Position numbers and translations under genes: made by a program
Shown here: positions 1-10,537 of the stretch, one piece after another
Numbering within the stretch: the first letter of the stretch is position 1
Layout: each line of letters opens with the position of its first letter
Source: Hyalella azteca
Lineage: Eukaryota; Arthropoda; Malacostraca; Amphipoda; Hyalellidae
NCBI RefSeq assembly: GCF_000764305.2
Contig: NW_025939678.1
Coordinates: 90,560 to 154,559 of the forward strand
DNA length: 64,000 nt
Direction of reading: 5' to 3'
The notes under the pieces: generated by a model
What the model was told of the DNA's origin: nothing
The model's database searches: none
The model's input: the letters and a program-made list of their open reading frames with translations, nothing else

Positions 1-120
1 TCAAAATACCAGAAATTCTATTGTTTAAAAGCTGACTAATACCTGCAAATTGGATGAAGCTCAAAATACCAGAAATTCTATTGTTCAAAAGCTGACTAAT
101 ACCTGCAGATTGGATGAAAC
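1..120. repeat. 60-bp tandem repeat, two units
   Basis: Positions 1-60 and 61-120 are the same 60-base unit with three differences (a T/C, an A/G and a G/A). The array may begin before the window, so the copy number is a minimum. No coding sense is visible. Confidence 0.95.
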
Positions 121-1424
121 TATGTGTCAGAAATGTTGATTAGAAAAAAGTAAATATTTTATCTTTTTACTGTGCATTTATCTAGCTTGAAAAATAATTA
201 ACCTAATTGAACACGTCATTCTTTTTTCCTCTGTTTGAAACATTTTTACACTTTTCTTGAGTTTGATTACATTGACACATTCTCCCTCTTTTCATCACTC
301 ATCACAGTGTGACACTTCTTCCTCTTCACTCAAGATGAGCAAGCCACGGAAACAGGTCATCTTCTTCTCGTATTTTCGTACATACTTGTATAGTACATTA
401 ATCTAACATTTCGAGTGTGATCACACAATTGCGGCAACACTTGTTACGGCTGAGCACATAGCTTTTGATCCAAATAGCAGACTGCAGTACCTTAGTTGAA
501 ATTCTATTTCGTTGCTTATTTTTCACATAGGTGACTTGTGAAACACTCGCTCCAAGAATGCACTGGTGACTGGTAAAAGTAGACAAGTGATGCAGTAGTC
601 AGTCAGTTCCATGAATGGATGACGTCTTTCAAGATCAGTGAAATATTGAATGGCACCTCAGAATTGTAGTGACTCTAATAAGTGACACTCCATGGAATTC
701 AAAACCACCAAACAAAAAACAGTGGAGCTTGCGTTCCAGAGATCGGTTCGACAACATCACTCGTCATAGGCCATTTCATCGCGGAGTAATTGATCAATAA
801 TCGTCACTCACGTGCTTATACTGCACTAAACACTATTGTTTAATCTTAACAATTAGATTGGGGTTATTTTATCAAGCGGTAGGTAATCCTATGGTTCCAA
901 AAATGGCGGGAAGGCTCTAGTCGCGCCGCTCTAAAGGTAGGTAATCTATATAATCCACGCCTACCCTGGGGAAGTTCAAACTTTAGAGGGGGAACTACTG
1001 CAGTAAGTCGGAAAATGCCCGAAAAATACCAGATTTAGGTAAATATACCAGAGCTAGAATATTCATACCATACACCGTCTGAAAATACAAGATTTGTGAA
1101 ATCTGGTATGGAAGTATACCAGTTGGCAACTCTGATACTTGACGGCACATTAAACAGCCTGAACTGCTTCGGACGCTTTTACAGCAACTACTTGCATCTC
1201 AAGAATGAATCATCACAATATTTAGAGTGCGAAAACTACAGCTAATATTAGCCTTGTGTATAAGCACCTTAATCAAGAGTTACATTTGTGCCTTACGGTT
1301 GCGCCCAGCCGTTGATGCTCTCTTGTAACCCGGTTGCCCCCAGGTGCTGTTAAGCATAATCACCGAACCTTCATTTTCTCCTGTTCGCTTGCGGCTTGGA
1401 TTGTTAAAAGATCTGGCAGCTTGA
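121..1424. other. no gene recognised
   Basis: Short open frames here (for example 398-586 on the minus strand) have no family resemblance that I can see. Around 1020-1130 the phrase ATACCAGA with variants recurs several times, some copies inverted, which suggests an old repeat end. Nothing else is supported. Confidence 0.6.
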
Positions 1425-2130
1425 CTGTAACGTTATCAGCCGCACGCCACCATACAGATCACATCCATTGAATTAGAATAGATCAATCAGCCCACAGGAA
1501 AATAAGCCTGGCGTCGTATGGCCCAGCGTCGTCTGCATAAACGCGAAAATTTTTTACACCACCCGGACGGAACGCGCCGGAGCCGTCCGTATCTGTCCCG
1601 TGTGTCGGATCAACCCACGGTCGAACGGTCACTCGTCGTACGACGATAAATTTTGGAACAGAACTATGCTATCTGGAACCTAACCCCAGATGCTGTGAGC
1701 TAAAAGTTACGTAATTTAGCGAAGCTGCGGAAGTCGCTCGTCGAAGGACGAGAGATTTTGGAACAGAACTATGCTTTCTGAACCTAACCCTGGATGTTGT
1801 GAGCTAAAAGTGACGGTCTGGTGGTGCACGGCAGTATGCATGCAGTTCCACTAGCGACCTGGGCTGGTTGGTCGCAGTTCGTTGTCCGCAAATTACAGTT
1901 CGAGCTAATGTCAGGGTATGAAGTGATGATTCGATGCAACGTTCAGTGGTGCATACCCATTACTCTCTTGGCTATTTGCTTCAGAATGTGGTGGCGTAAA
2001 GCTCCTAATATTTAAAGCAAGATGATGTCACGGGCTGGTTACCGACGGATGGCTTAATCCGCGGCTGATTGGTGGTCATCCGGAAATATGCTAGGCGTTC
2101 CTTTCAAGGCTGATTGGTGCACAAATTTAG
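1425..2130. repeat. dispersed repeat R1, copy 1
   Basis: This block is diverged but clearly homologous to 42355-42880. Shared landmarks in the same order include GCCGCACGCCACCA, GTCTGGTGGTGCACGGC, GGGTATGAAGTGATG, GGCTATTTGCTTC and GCGGCTGATTGGTGG. Short inverted pairs such as GATCAATCAGCC and GGCTGATTG occur inside each copy, so it may be a fold-back element. The frame at 1821-2015 falls in it and is not conserved as protein in the second copy. Confidence 0.8.
1627..1820. repeat. internal direct duplication within R1 copy 1
   Basis: A segment of about 85-95 bases is repeated: TTTTGGAACAGAACTATGCT, then an AACCTAACCC block, then GTGAGCTAAAAGT occurs near 1651-1710 and again near 1753-1813. 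The 42.4 kb copy has only one GTGAGCTAAAAGT block at this place, so the duplication is specific to this copy or lost there. Confidence 0.8.
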
Positions 2131-3714
2131 TGGTGCACGGCTGCGTACCCATCGCTTTCTAGGTACTGTAGCTCGGACTGCTCTGACACCCGTGGTTACG
2201 TCTTCTGCACTGAGACTTCGTTCATGGTAACTAGACTCTTGCGTCTCTGGGAAAATTTTTTCGAGACTAGAAATTTAACAGAAAGCAAATAACGTTACAA
2301 AGAATAAAAACGTCCTGTCACTGAAATCATGAAACGATACGAGACAGATAGATGTAAAAAGAGACGTAACGAAACGAGTTGTGTCTTAAATAGTTGTGAT
2401 AAAATAAGGTGCATTAGAACGATAAGAATACAGAACGAGAGATTCCGAACTCTCAGAACAACGAATAACACGTTAACCCTTGATTGTTAATACGCAGTTG
2501 CCGGTCATGGGCGACGTTTGGCTGATAAATTATTTGCCAGTTAATTTGATAGGCAGGCATATATAATTTGATGAGCATTTGAATATTGCTGCTAAGTGTT
2601 TAATCGCGCCTGACAAGAATCGTACGAGTTCAGGTGCGTATTGACATCATCGCGGCAGTCTATTAGTCAGTAGTTCAGGATAAGTGGAAGACTACTCTCA
2701 CGCACTGAAAGCTGCTACGAATCAATGGAAGTATCCGGCATTTATCTGAGTAGCAAAATAACGGTCAAGGATGATCGGCGTATAGACCCAGCAGGCCAAT
2801 AGACTGCGTGAACTACGCGACTATATTTACAAGGTCAAAGATGGTAACACACCGCTGTGACATCTGGCGTGCGCACACACGTGCACCTGCTGCACGCCAA
2901 CACGGAGTTCAAAGAGCTGAAGAAACATAGAGCCGGTCAAAAAGATGAAGAAGTAGATGAACTTTAGAACACTTGCAATGAAGATGAGGCTTCGTTAAAT
3001 TTTAATGGGCTGGCCGCCGATCAGAATTGTAAATAGATAATTAAGTCATAAATTACGATGTCGGTTAATCAATGCTGAATTTCACACCTCAGCAGAACAT
3101 TATAGAGGGCATCTTCCGACATCACCAGTTGTAGGCTACCGCAGATGCGAGTAATTAGTCTCAGCCTAAAAGCGAACACACCACCCGCGACCGAAGATTG
3201 GTAAAAAGAAGCAAACTGTTCAAATGACAGTCGTCCGCTGAATCTTGTTAAGAATACGTAAGATTCACAAGATTCAGCGGACGTTGTTAAGAATACGCAA
3301 GAAGAATACTTAACAAGATCCGAACAATTTCTTGGAATACGCTGTGAACCATTCTTGAAAGGAAGGATTAACTAAATTATTCTCTAAAGGTTTAAACTGG
3401 GATGCGTTTTAAAAATAAGGACTATAGCCTATGGGGTGCTTATTCTTCGCAAAGTCATACTGGTGTGCCTATTCTTAACAAGGTCCCGTCGTCTTCTTAA
3501 AGACTTATTGGATGAAAGTAGTCTCACAACTGGCAGCTACTGGTCGCTATTTGATATTAACCCCTGAAGCAGGCAGTAATCCTGTACACGAGGCCACAGC
3601 CCCGATAAGTAGTGACGGTTAGTACGTCAGTAACCAAGTAGAGTGGCGGCCACAACAGGCCCTGTATACACGCAACTTAACAGAGGGCCGTTCAGGAGCG
3701 TGAGGACGAAGTTC
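2131..3714. other. no gene recognised; one small palindrome
   Basis: No protein family, RNA gene or complete transposon could be recognised. The only clear structure is the palindrome at 3233-3282. Confidence 0.6.
3233..3282. repeat. perfect 16-bp inverted repeat with 18-bp loop
   Basis: GTCCGCTGAATCTTGT is followed 18 bases later by its exact reverse complement. The loop and the following bases repeat the phrase GTTAAGAATACG. A transcript could fold as a hairpin, but its role is unknown. Confidence 0.9.
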
Positions 3715-3722
3715 CTCTAGAC

Positions 3723-4452
3723 CAGTGGTTCCCAAACTTTTTCAGGCTGGCGCCCCACTGAATCCCTAGCGCCCCCCCCCCCCCGACTGACACATATAAA
3801 AACAAACGCCTCTTTCTTGATATTTAGTACGCTGCAATTTCAAAAGAGAAAGGTTAAACACAAATGTTTATTTCACAAATAGAACCCCATTTAGTAAACC
3901 AATATATTTTTTACAGTTTCAAGTGTTGCAGCGCTAGAAATGCAATACGGCTTGGATAAATTTACGGCCGCACTCGTGGCAGGTCTAGCAGCCGGTCTCA
4001 CGGCCAATCTCCAAATTCAGTGCCCAAGGAATATCTCCCAAACTGAAGAACGCAGCTGGATAAAACTTGGAACACGTATTCATTAGGACCTAACGGTGAT
4101 GTTTAGCTAGTGAACATTTTTTTCAAGTTTCCCCTTCATTCAAGAGTTATATGGCGATATGGGCCAAAATTCGCAGTGATCAAAGAATTTCTTCCAAACT
4201 ACCGAACAGATTCGAACGAAATTTTAAATATAAATTCATAACTACCAAACGGTGATTTTTAGCTCGTGAAAATTTATTCGATTCGCAGTCATGTTCTGCA
4301 CGTAGTGTGTACAAATCGTCGAACAAACGTACGAACTTCTGACTTCGACTTCGCTGACTGCCCCGCCCTCATCGCCCCTTTCTTCCTCGCCGCCCCTCCA
4401 GATCTTTCCACCGCCCCCAGGGGGGCGATATCGCCCACTTTGGGAACCACTG
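3723..4452. mobile_element. non-autonomous hAT transposon, complete
   Basis: The left end reads CAGTGGTTCCCAAACTTT and the right end AAGTGGGCG..TTTGGGAACCACTG-like, giving matching inverted termini typical of hAT. The flanks CTCTAGAC (3715-3722) and CTCCAGCC (4453-4460) are an 8-base target duplication with two mismatches. The interior holds a run of about 14 C and two copies of an AACGGTGATnTTTAGCT motif that also occurs at 19.57 and 20.25 kb. The two overlapping frames at 4242-4502 and 4266-4493 are low-complexity translations of this element, not genes. Confidence 0.85.
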
Positions 4453-4849
4453 CTCCAGCCTTTCCAATTTGTTATTCGCAAGATGGTCATTAGCGAAATC
4501 ATTGTTCATTTGGCCCCGCATTGAACGAAAACTGGCGGAATTCACGCAACATTATATTTGATCAACCTCCTCATGGACGGTCAATGCAATGAACTCTTTT
4601 CGTGTTCTGAGCGTTTAATTTTTCTACCATAATTTTCGTTAAGTTACGATGAAATGAGTTTTAAAATTTTAATGGTATTGGCGTAATTGATAAAAAATTT
4701 GAAAAGATAGCTTCGGCATTAATCTTTTATGAAGCAACATTTTCCCCTCGAGATGTAATTATAGTTTTTCCCGAAATTAAATTCCAGAATCATTCAAGCG
4801 AATGTATTTCCTTAACGTAAAGAGGCTTAAGGTCTCAATGGCTCAATTC
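4453..4849. other. no gene recognised
   Basis: AT-rich spacer between the hAT element and the next TIR element. I see no coding or structural signal. Confidence 0.6.
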
Positions 4850-6050
4850 GGGTAACATGGGGCAAACGGACCACTGCGGGTCATGAGCCCATAGCGAGTT
4901 TCTCGTAAAGTATGGCAGATATTGGTCCGTGCTCTCTACCGCCGGTCGACAGTTTCACTGGGATGAAGTGTACGGATTTACGTTTTGCTAAGAGTTTGCG
5001 TTGTTAAGTTATGTATAAATAACTGTTTTAGCCCAAATAAAAGTATTTTTGCTGCTAAATAAAACTGTTTTCGATAACTGTAGATGAAGCTTTTGAAAAT
5101 GTTGACACGATACAAATTGAAATGATACCTAGTGGGACAACGGGCCCACACGTGTCACGGGGCAAAGCGCCCATGGTGGGCTCAATACCCCTCGGTGAAG
5201 TCTTGTGTGATACATCATTAGGTTTGTCTCAATGAGCTTTTGAATTAGCTTTTTGAATTACAAATTACACTTCACATTGCATGATTTTTTTATTTGCGCC
5301 TCAAGGCAGCAAGTTATAGTTTCTAGTTATGCGTATTTGATCCCTTAACGAGTTATTGACTCTTGCCTTGCCCAAAGTTGATTTCAGTCAACACCAATGA
5401 GCCAAAAGTTGATGAGTTTTTATGGTGTTGGCTGAAATCACGATTAGGTACGAATTCTCTGCACATATTATCTGGATTATGGACGAAACTGGAACGAAGT
5501 TTTTTTCTGATTAACTAAAAATATTTTTTCTAGTCGAGGATACATTTTTTTATGTCAAGGATGAATTTTTTATCGCAATTATATATTTTTCAAATCAAGG
5601 ATATATATATTTTTTATCAATGAAATATTTTTCTTCACGTCAGTGATAGATTATTTAAGCCAAGAGTATATTTTTTTCAAGTTAAGGATATGATTTTTTA
5701 AGTTGTTAATAAATGAATGAATATCGTATTTTTTATTACATTTCTCTTATTTTTGACTGTAAAATGTTGTATCATTTTTAAACGAAAAATGTGCAATTGT
5801 GGTAAAGAGACCCTGGGTGGGCGCCTTGCCCCAAGCCCATGGGCTTGGGGCAAGGGCCCCAAACACTTTTTACAAAATAGTGTTGCATTAAAAATTGAAT
5901 AACTCTATAGGCGTCTAATTCACATCATACATTCCTCATTAGTTGCACCTTTAAACAAAACAAAGAACCACCTCGTATCAATTAAAACTTAATCAAAAAT
6001 TTTAGTTTAAAAAAAGGGGGGGGGGAGGGGCACGCTGCCCCATGTTACCC
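4850..6050. mobile_element. 1.2-kb TIR element, copy 1 (Tc1/mariner-type site)
   Basis: It starts GGGTAACATGGGGCA and ends TGCCCCATGTTACCC, a 15-base perfect terminal inverted repeat. The second copy at 37515-38798 is collinear with it and shows a TA target duplication; here the flanking TA is present only on the right. The interior is non-coding. It contains a run of imperfect repeats resembling GTCAAGGATATATATTTTT (about 5530-5700) and a near-terminal GC-rich block at about 5815-5860. Copy 1 lacks about 80 bases present in copy 2 (near 37765-37850). The superfamily is inferred from the TA site only. Confidence 0.85.
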
Positions 6051-6334
6051 TATCGCCGCGAAATGAATTCTGAGACAATGACTATTACAAGGCGACGCGC
6101 GACCTCGTAAAATGTAGTAGTAGGAGCCAATTATAGCGAAGTTTATGCTAGCTGTAAATTTTCAGATCACTTCATTCAGACGCTTTAGTCTCTCTTCCTT
6201 GAGATCAACAAGACCATTAACAGATACACAAATTTCTTATAGTCGTACAGTTTTAGAATATTTTAACGATTACTCGCCGTACACTACACTCAAGCGATCA
6301 TAAACGTATCGAATTTGTTCTTATCGTTTACAAA
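6051..6334. other. no gene recognised
   Basis: Spacer between two mobile elements. No coding or RNA signal is seen. Confidence 0.6.
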
Positions 6335-6384
6335 GAATTTAAAAGCAAAGAAAACACTAAGCAAATTCACCATATCGATATTGA

Positions 6385-6414
6385 AAACGTTTCGGAGCCC
6401 AGCTCCATCATCAG
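6385..6414 (-). ncRNA. hammerhead-ribozyme-like motif, minus arm
   Basis: Read on the minus strand, the core is CTGATGA, then a stem of GGAG pairing with CTCC, then CGAAACGT. This is the order of the conserved hammerhead core (CUGAUGA, stem II, GAAA, very short stem III, cleavage base). A 3-bp stem I can form from GAA before the core and TTC after it. Penelope-like elements are known to carry minimal type I hammerheads. Activity is an inference. Confidence 0.55.
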
Positions 6415-6620
6415 TTCGAAAAACTAAAAATGAATAAAATCATATTATTATATCAAAATTCTAAGACAGACATAAAACCTAAACAAGACCTAACATTATA
6501 TCGGAAAAACAGGACTCGATTGGAACAACTTTGATATAATGTTAGGTCTTGTTTAGGTTTTATGTCTATCTTAGAATTCTGATATGATAATATGACTTTA
6601 TCAATTTTTAGTTTTTCGAA

Positions 6621-6649
6621 CTGATGATGGAGCTGGACTTCGAAACGTT
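6621..6649 (+). ncRNA. hammerhead-ribozyme-like motif, plus arm
   Basis: The intact core CTGATGA starts at 6621. Stem II here is GGAG with CTTC, so one G-U pair replaces a G-C pair of the minus arm. CGAAACGTT follows. All conserved core bases that I can place (CUGAUGA and GAAA) are present. Confidence 0.55.
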
Positions 6650-6781
6650 TTCAATATCGATATGGTGAATTTGCTTGGTGTTTTCTTTGCTTTTAAATTC
6701 CATGTGAACTCGCGATATGAGCAGACTGATAATATAAGTTCTTATCGTTTATCGTACAAAAATAACGTGGAGTAGCCAACT

Positions 6782-6876
6782 GTAGCACTCGATGTTTCGA
6801 GTAGCACTCGATGTCTCAAGTAGCACTCGATGTCTCGAATAGCACTCGATGTCTCGAGTAGCACTCGATGTGCCAC
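6782..6876. repeat. 19-bp minisatellite, five units
   Basis: Five head-to-tail units of GTAGCACTCGATGTCTCGA with scattered point changes (T/C at position 15, A/G at the ends). There are no spacers, so this is not a CRISPR array. Confidence 0.95.
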
Positions 6877-7128
6877 TCGAATAATTATAATCTTAAATTT
6901 GATTTTTCATAAACTCAATTGGTTTTCCTCAAAGATTTGTTAGTCTGCTTGCTAAATTTGTTTCCTCTGTTTTTGTTTCCTTCGACTCGACAAGCTGGCG
7001 TTGGTTTGACATGGGACATTTCCAGTTGCCTCACCAGCTCTGGATTTGGCCGACCTCTCAGGCTCTTGCGCTTGAAACGAAGGAAGATGGTATTGCTATT
7101 GGGGAAGCTACAATGCTGTCCTATGTCA

Positions 7129-7381
7129 ATCTCATTCTATTTACTGTAATTGGGACGCAATATTCACTAGACGTGATAGAGGTTGATGGGAGAATACTAG
7201 AGCTGAGTCAGCACGGATTACATCACTTGATAGATCACGGCTTGCGCCTACTATACTTAGGTCTCGATCGCGTGATCTATCACTTGATGTTATCCATGCT
7301 GACTCAGGTCTGGTATTTTTCCATCAATCTCTATCGCGTTTAGTGAATATTACGTCTTAATTATACTGAATAGAATGAGAT
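7129..7381. repeat. palindromic member of the 29.1/34.4-kb repeat family
   Basis: The left arm (about 7129-7242) and right arm (about 7268-7381) are imperfect reverse complements running from CAATCTCATTCTATTTA inward past CACTTGATAGATCACG. One arm matches the start of the LTR-like repeats at 29092-29551 and 34331-35150 (TAATATTCACTTGACGTGATAGAGATTGA there). This copy is thus an inverted dimer of that family's first part. The frames at 6919-7149 and 7011-7343 read through it and are not genes. Confidence 0.75.
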
Positions 7382-7835
7382 GCCTGATTGACCCCGGACC
7401 ATGCTATTGGATAATAATATGTTCACTTTAGCTCAGATGGTAGAGAAATCTTGAGTGTGAATGTGAAATCCTCATTGCACAACCCCTTTTTGCATTATTG
7501 GAAAATTGCAACTGATTACTGAAATTTTGTGACTTAATATTACAACTATTTTAGCAGTTACATAGGAGATAATTCATCTAACAGGAATATCATTGCTTAA
7601 AAAATGATAGGATGGCTCTTGTGTCTAAAAAGGAGATACGTAGATGCCTGTTGCAGGTAAAAGCCTCCTGACGCCTTCCTTTTTACTCTCAGATTGTTGG
7701 TTGAAAATGCAGAGATTGATGACAGAAGGGACCAGGTGAGAGCCTTGGTGGTGAGGCAGATTAGCATCCAGTTGTGATTCGAATGCGATTTCAACCTAAT
7801 AGTGCCTCAAAATTATGAATTCGCATTAAACTCAT
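7382..7835. other. no gene recognised
   Basis: AT-rich spacer ahead of the LINE copy. The minus-strand frame at 7597-7794 shows no recognisable family. Confidence 0.55.
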
Positions 7836-7949
7836 TATTTACGAACTCGCAGTGATGCCGATTATAACCTGCATGCAAGATCTCGAAATCAAGCTAAAAA
7901 TCTGTCGCACCGCAATAAAAAACTTCAAAAAAATGTCAAAAATGCAAAA

Positions 7950-9325
7950 AAGAATCCGAAAGCCTTTTTTTGTACGCTATTTCGAAGTGTAAGACAGACG
8001 ACTGTATTTCTGATTTGAAAGTAGAACAACGAAAGTTTTCCTCTGATGAGGGCAAGGCTAACGTTCTTAATCAGTTCTTTAGCAGTGTGTTCACAGATGA
8101 GGACTTGAACAGTATTCCAGCTGTTGAGGAGCTCCCAGTCGGCTCAAAGTTAACAGGTTTTGAAATACACGAAGAGGTTCTCAAGCGCCTGGTCGCTCTA
8201 AATCCCAACAAGTCATGTGGACCAGACGGTTTCCACACTAGCTAGATTGCTCTAAGAATCAGCAACCGTCCTGGCCGGCCCATTGACAGTGTTCTTTCAA
8301 AAAACCTCAAACAAAGTAACTTTGCTGGCTGACTGGAAAGAAGCTCAAGTAACACCATTGCACAAAAATGGTGACAAAAGTAGCCCTGGTAACTATCGCC
8401 CTGTAAGTCTGACAAGTGATTTTGTAAGGTAATGAATCTGTTGTGAGGGATAGGATTATCGATCACTTGACTGTTCACCATCTTCTATCAGACTGTCAAC
8501 ATGGCTTTATTGCCGGTATATCCTGCACCACTAACCTCTTGTCTACGCTGAACGATTGGACTCACCTGCTGGGCGAAAAGGAGCCAGTGGATGCATTGTA
8601 CCTCGATTTTGCCAAAGCATTTGACGCAGTTCCGCATGAGCGGCTGTTGCGTAAAGTGAAGTCTTTGGTAATAGAGGGAAACGTGCTCCAATGGATCGGG
8701 GATTTTCTAGTAGGTACATGGCAACGTGTCAGTATTAACGGAACTATGTCAGAATGGATATCAGTGTGCAGTGGCGTGCCACAAGGAAGCGTTCTTGGCC
8801 CTGTTTTTTCGGTGTTTTTACAAACGATCTGCCTGAAGTAGTGTCAAACGTGTGCTCCATGTATGCCGATGACACCAAAGTTTATAATACAGTGAAGGAT
8901 GCGTCAAATAAAGTGCACTTATAAGATGATCTTAACAGTTTAGTTAACTAGACTGGTACGTGGCAGCTGCGTTTTAATGCTCACAAGTGTAGAGTACTTC
9001 TTGGGAAGAACAATGAACAGTAAGATTACAGTATGAGAAGACTGGTAGCAAGGAGATTGTAATGATTGAAAAGTCTACCGTGGAAAAAGATTTGGGAGTT
9101 AATGTCGACAAGGAGCTGAAATTTTCTAAGCATATTGAAACACAAGTTAATAAATCCTACAAACTTCTTGTGCTGATCAGACGCTCTTACGAGTTCCTAT
9201 ATGCAGAAGCGATGAAGCTGTTGTTTGTTGCTGTCGTGCGCCCCAACCTAGGGCTTGGGAACGCCGTGTGGTCACCATTACTTGAAGAGGACAAAAATTT
9301 AGTAGTGTTTATACACGTGCATTAA
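7950..9325 (+). pseudogene. reverse transcriptase of LINE copy A, broken
   Basis: Three open pieces represent one reverse transcriptase. 7970-8244 is the region before the fingers (NQFFSSVFTDEDLNSIP, then NPNKSCGPDGFH), ended by TAG. 8443-8841 is the palm up to motif B, with LDFAKAFDAVPHERL (catalytic motif A) and SGVPQGSVLGP; a frameshift follows. The catalytic YADD is still readable in another frame at about 8860. 9062-9325 is the thumb (STVEKDLGVNV and VVRPNLGLGNAVW). Stops and shifts make it inactive. Confidence 0.9.
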
Positions 9326-9464
9326 GGATAATTCCAGGCTTGAAGGGCGAGTCCTATGAAGAAAGATTATAGATTATGAAGCTTCCAATCCTCTGTTATC
9401 GACGTCTGCATGGTGACCTCATTGAAGCATACAAGTATACCCAAGGTTTATAGAAGGTCCCACA

Positions 9465-10307
9465 CAGAGGTGGGCAGTAGCGCGCTACGTAGCGGCCGCT
9501 ACATTTTCAGTTGCGGTAGCGGCACTTCTTTTAAGGCAATGTAGCGGTAGCACCGGCTACATATTTAAGTAGCGATACTAGGTTTTGCCGCTACAGCGCT
9601 ACCGCTACATTTATAAATAAAGCCTTTAGAAAGTTTAGATTTTACTTAATGGTATTAAATATTATTTAAAAACCAGCATGATACATATATAATATAAATT
9701 ACAGAATAAAACTGTATAAAAGATTTCGGTGTAATGTTGTCAACCTCAGCCTGTTACTAGTGTCAACATCTTATTACTTGTTAAGTTGTTACCAGTTACC
9801 ACTTACAGGTATTTTTTCAAGTTTCAGTTTGCTTACAGTTATTTTTATGTTTCACATTCCCTACATGGATGTCTACTTTAATCTACAAATCTCACAAATA
9901 ATCCACATATATACAAACAAAAGACTGATTTTTTATATGTATATGTGGATAAATTTTGAGATTGGTAGATTAAAGTAGACATCCATGCAGGGAAGGTAAA
10001 ACATAAAAATAAGTGTAACTTTTATTTACTGTATCTAACCCGTACAAGTTCGGTTAGGTTAATTGCAATAAAGTTGCATTGATATGTTTTGAAAATGTTT
10101 TATTTTCATTAAATGTTTATGAGTAAATCCCAATAGCAGAACAATAAATATTTAGAGATTTCCGCTAATTTTGGCCATTGTAGCGGCTAATGTAAGGGCG
10201 CTAAATTTTACTGTAGCGGTGGCGGTAGCGGTAGCGCCCGCTACATTTAGAGCATGTAGCAGTAGCGGTAGCGCCGCTACATTTCAAAGTAGTGCTGCCC
10301 AGCTCTG
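9465..10307. mobile_element. non-autonomous hAT element inside LINE copy A
   Basis: It starts CAGAGGTGGGCAGTAGCG and ends GTGCTGCCCAGCTCTG, classic hAT termini. GTCCCACA (9457-9464) and GTCCCAGA (10308-10315) form an 8-base target duplication with one mismatch. Both subterminal regions are packed with GTAGCG/CGCTAC hexamers (9475-9610 and 10185-10290), a typical layout for multiple transposase binding sites. An internal inverted repeat lies at about 9855-9998, where CATGGATGTCTACTTTAATC meets its complement. A second copy starts at 63288. The frame at 10171-10374 is only the hexamer repeat translated. Confidence 0.93.
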
Positions 10308-10537
10308 GTCCCAGAAGGATTACAAGAATTTGAAACACGAACCAACACCAGAAGCCACAGGTGTCTTAAACTAAAAAAAACTTCGTTGTAACTCATCCAC
10401 GCGACATTTCTTCTCGCTTCGAATCACCGACATGTGGAACAGCCTCCCCGATTGAATCGTTGACGTTCAGAGTATAAACGTGTTCAAGAACAGACTAGAT
10501 AAAGCTAAGGAAAATATATAGAATAAAATAGAATAGA

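Larger units (their letters stand above)
6335..6700. mobile_element. palindrome of Penelope-like element termini
   Basis: Two arms of 168 bases (6335-6502 and 6533-6700) are near-perfect reverse complements around a 30-base centre. Each arm contains the motif seen at the end of the family-2 Penelope-like copies at 26391-26420 and 38941-38969: a CTGATGA-like core, a short hairpin and CGAAACGTTTTC. This is therefore an inverted pair of element termini rather than an ordinary MITE. The arms are coding-free. A transcript through it would form one long hairpin. Confidence 0.85.
7836..10537 (+). mobile_element. CR1-like LINE, copy A, interrupted by a hAT element
   Basis: A 5'-truncated non-LTR retrotransposon. 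The coding part runs to 9464, is split by the hAT insertion 9465-10307, and resumes with GAAGGATTACAAGAATTTG, the same 3' coding and UTR sequence found reversed in the copies at 11.1 and 35.5 kb. The tail is pentamer-like AATAGAATAGAA at about 10523-10537. It abuts, tail to tail, copy B on the other strand. I assign CR1-like from the RT block pattern and the short-repeat 3' end. A related clade (Jockey, L2) is possible. Confidence 0.85.

Noticed and set aside
4242..4502. Overlapping open frames on both strands, 86 and 75 residues
   Set aside because: Both lie in the right half of a hAT element with CCGCCCC-rich composition. Neither resembles a protein family.
6782..6876. Short regular repeats as a CRISPR array
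   Set aside because: The units are directly adjacent with no spacers, and the context is a eukaryotic genome.
10171..10374. Open frame with VAVAVAVAP-type sequence
   Set aside because: It is the translation of GTAGCG hexamers in a hAT terminus and continues into LINE sequence.
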